This document shows, one piece after another, positions 61,714-64,000 of a stretch of 64,000 nucleotides of DNA. The position numbers were made by a program, and so were the translations under genes. This DNA is from Coenobita brevimanus (Eukaryota > Arthropoda > Malacostraca > Decapoda > Coenobitidae): NCBI GenBank assembly GCA_032717465.1, contig CM064655.1, positions 18,025,335-18,089,334 of the forward strand, read 5' to 3'. Numbering within the stretch: the stretch's first letter is position 1; every line of letters starts with the position of its first letter. The notes under the pieces were generated by a model. The model was given only the letters and a program-made list of their open reading frames with translations, did no database searches and had not been told where the DNA came from.

Positions 61714-64000
61714 GTGGCGGGGGCCACCTCACACAACTACAGACCCCCAGTCTACAACAAGATTTGGCTGAACGGGGTCAAGGCAAGATTACTGGTGGAT
61801 ACGGGAGCAGCCAGGTCTTGCCTCTACTCCCATTTTTACTCCCGCCACATCTCAGCATTCGGCCCACTCCTCCCCACTTCAGCCAACCTCGTAGACGCGG
61901 GGGATGGCCCCCTACCCATCTGTGGGGAAACCCGGGCCCTACAAACCAGCACTCACCAACGAGTCTCCACCAACCACCCATTCATCATATTTGATTCTTC
62001 ATGTTGTCAATATGATGGATACCTCGGGCTGGACCTCCTTCAGAAACTCCACGCAACCATTGATTGTTATCAACGTCGCCTCCACTTCAGTCCAGCCCAC
62101 CCCAACCAAGCATCCACCAACAAGGAAAAAAAAAAAGAAGGAAAAACAACACCACCACCCCCACACCACCCACACACACACCACCCTACAACACTCACCC
62201 TCCCCAACCCACCTGTACATGTACCCACCCCAACCTCACTAAATGCCTCACTTCATCCCCCTCCAACCCCATCCCCCATTCCACCCTTGCTACCCCAAAC
62301 TCCCTCATTCCCTGCCACTATTGCTTCCACCCTTACCACTCCACTTCACCACGAAGCGTGGGTAACACTCACCAGACCCTCAGGCACATCAGTCCTTTTT
62401 TCACCGTCCATCCCCACCGGACCCCTATCATCCTGTTTAGTTTCCCCTACTTTCCTTCCCCCCCACGCCCACCAAATCCGTGTCGCGAATCTCGCCACAA
62501 CACCATTAACTCTGCCTCGAGGACTCATCATTGGTGATACAGAAGAGGCAGAACCATGCTCAACACCACCCCCCAATCACCCCACTCTCACCAACATACC
62601 ATCACATCTATCCCCTTCCCAATCAAACAGCCTCCACCAACTACTGGACTTTCAGGACTTATTCTCCGCCGGCCCGACCGACCTTGGCCATACCACCTAT
62701 CTCAGCCATGAGATTCATACTACCGGACCTCCCATTCGCCAACCATCGTGCCGAAAAAAAAACAAACAGCGGACAGAAGAAGACCGGCAGGTCCAGGAAA
62801 TGCTCGATGCCGGTGTCATCTCAAACTCCACTAGCCCATGGTCCTCACCTGTAGTACTCGTGCGAAAAAAGGACGGAACCATGCGTTTCTGCGTCGATTA
62901 CTGCAGAGTGAACGACATTACCATCAAAGACGCTACACCACTACCCAGGATCGACGACTCCCTAGACTCCCTCCACGGATCGACATGGTTCTCTACCCTA
63001 GACCTGCAATCAGGCTACTGGCAGGTTCCAGTCCACCCCGATGACAAACACAAAACTGCCTTCTCAACATCAAACGGGAAGCATTACGAATTGAACGTCC
63101 TTCTCTTCTGACTCTGCAACGCCCCTGCCACGTTCTCCCGCCTCATGGAATCTGTGCTGAGCGGACTCACCTGGGAAACCTGTTTGGCTTACCTCGATGA
63201 CATCATAGTTTTCAGCCACACCTGGGCCGACCACCTCCACCGCTTCAAACAGGTATTCCAGCATATACGCCAGGCCGGGCTCAAGCTAAAACCCACAAAA
63301 TGTGTTCTAGCTGAACAATCAGTCTCCTTCCTCGGACACCTGATCAATGCAGAGGGCATCTCTCCCGACCCCGACAAGCTACGTGCAATCGCCGACATTC
63401 CCCCACCCCGCGATGTGCACGAAACCAGAGCCTTCCTAGGATTAACCTCCTATGACTGGCGTTTCATGAAAGGTTTTGCGGACATCGCCAAACCCTTGTA
63501 CGACCTTACCAAGAAAGGAGAACCTTTCGTCTGGACAGAACCCAAAAAAATGCATTCACCACCCTCAAAGCCAAACTGACCTCCGCCCCAGTCGTTGCCT
63601 TCCCAGACTACAACCTGCCGTTCCACCTGTATACTGACGTCTCACTCCTCGCCATAGGGGCGGTCCTTGCACAAGTCCAAGACGGCCGCGAACACATCAT
63701 CGCCTGTGCCAGCAGCACCTTAAACTCTGCGGAAAGGAATTACATGGCCACCAAACGTGGATGCCTAGGAATTATCTGGTAACTCGAGTACTTCCGCTCG
63801 TACATCTCAGGCACCCATGTGATTGTCATTACTGATCACCAGTCCCTACAGTGGTTGCGCCAATCCAACACCACAAATGCACAACTCACACGATGGCGAG
63901 AAACTTTCGAGGAATACGACTTTGAAATATCGTACCGTCCAGGCAAGCTCCACACGAACGCCGACGCCCTATCACAATTACCCATCAACGCCATCTCAGC
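61714..64000 (+). pseudogene. pol: A3 pol (stops and frameshift, truncated by window)
   Basis: Protease with DTGA (Asp codon 61798-61800), Pro/His-rich linker, RT with FCVDYCRVND. A stop at 63109-63111 replaces a conserved Gly codon just before LCNAPATFS; YLDD at 63190-63201; TSYDWRF where relatives have TSYYRRF. A frameshift near 63545 precedes RNase H, which has another stop at 63780-63782. The window ends before the integrase. Confidence 0.92.

Larger units (their letters stand above)
58317..64000 (+). mobile_element. Ty3/gypsy-type LTR retrotransposon A3 (continues beyond the window)
   Basis: 5' LTR 58317-60752, PBS at 60754, gag with stops, pol with a stop and a frameshift up to the window end in RNase H. 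Lineage A in gag, pol and LTR ends, but its LTR repeat is a different 39-bp unit. The 3' half and 3' LTR lie outside. Confidence 0.94.

Overview
The window is eukaryotic and most likely arthropod. Inference favours a crustacean, but weakly. The grounds are one spliced host gene exon (a FEM1-type E3 ligase substrate receptor), TTAGG-type telomere-like tracts, dense dinucleotide microsatellites and a very heavy transposable-element load. No bacterial gene organisation, rRNA gene or CRISPR array is present. The only tRNA-like sequence is a poor, probably SINE-type relic.

Left part (1-15.9 kb): a host locus littered with decayed repeats. A degenerate LINE (about 3.3-7.7 kb, with a possible 5' leader from about 2.8 kb) is broken by two non-autonomous DNA transposons. 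One is TTAA-flanked and piggyBac-like (3746-4496). The other is TA-flanked and mariner-like with long inverted repeats (6383-6958). Two 3' fragments of the same LINE family lie at 8.3-9.15 and 14.25-14.98 kb. The last coding exon of a FEM1 homologue occupies 10091-11174 and is followed by a non-coding stretch with polyadenylation signals. A hAT-type MITE with a perfect 8-bp target duplication (12735-13028) and a foldback element carrying TTAGG tracts (15427-15848) complete this part.

Right part (15.9-64 kb): almost entirely nested Ty3/gypsy-type LTR retrotransposons of two related lineages, called A and B here. Element A2 (minus, 15956-32578, 5-bp duplication GGTAC) carries element A1 (plus, 16403-23072, duplication CGGCG) inside its 3' LTR. 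Element B2 (minus, 32869-43088) follows, then a fragment of another B LTR (43089-44940), a 56-bp satellite, element B1 (plus, 45320-55832), an inverted B-like LTR fragment (55887-58030), a scrap of a third gypsy lineage (58031-58316) and element A3 (plus, 58317 to the window end). Pol is damaged in every copy; A1, A2 and B1 keep the integrase catalytic region in open frame.

The most unusual feature is the LTR itself. LTRs are 2.0-2.8 kb or more and begin T(A/G)AAATG, so an ATG normally sits at LTR base 5. A long open frame (about 430-620 codons where intact) fills most of the 5' part of the LTR. At the 3' LTR the same frame is open upstream across the polypurine tract into the internal region, giving an accessory ORF laid out like retroviral LTR-overlapping genes such as nef or sag. 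Its middle is a fast-changing tandem repeat that differs between lineages, while a C-terminal module with LFGPSPEG is shared by nearly all copies. Two further conserved signals are a pair of hairpins at the LTR 3' end and a T5-stop plus GC-rich stem at the gag/pol junction that looks like a -1 frameshift site. I found no match in memory for such an LTR-embedded repeat protein in Ty3/gypsy elements, but I could run no search.
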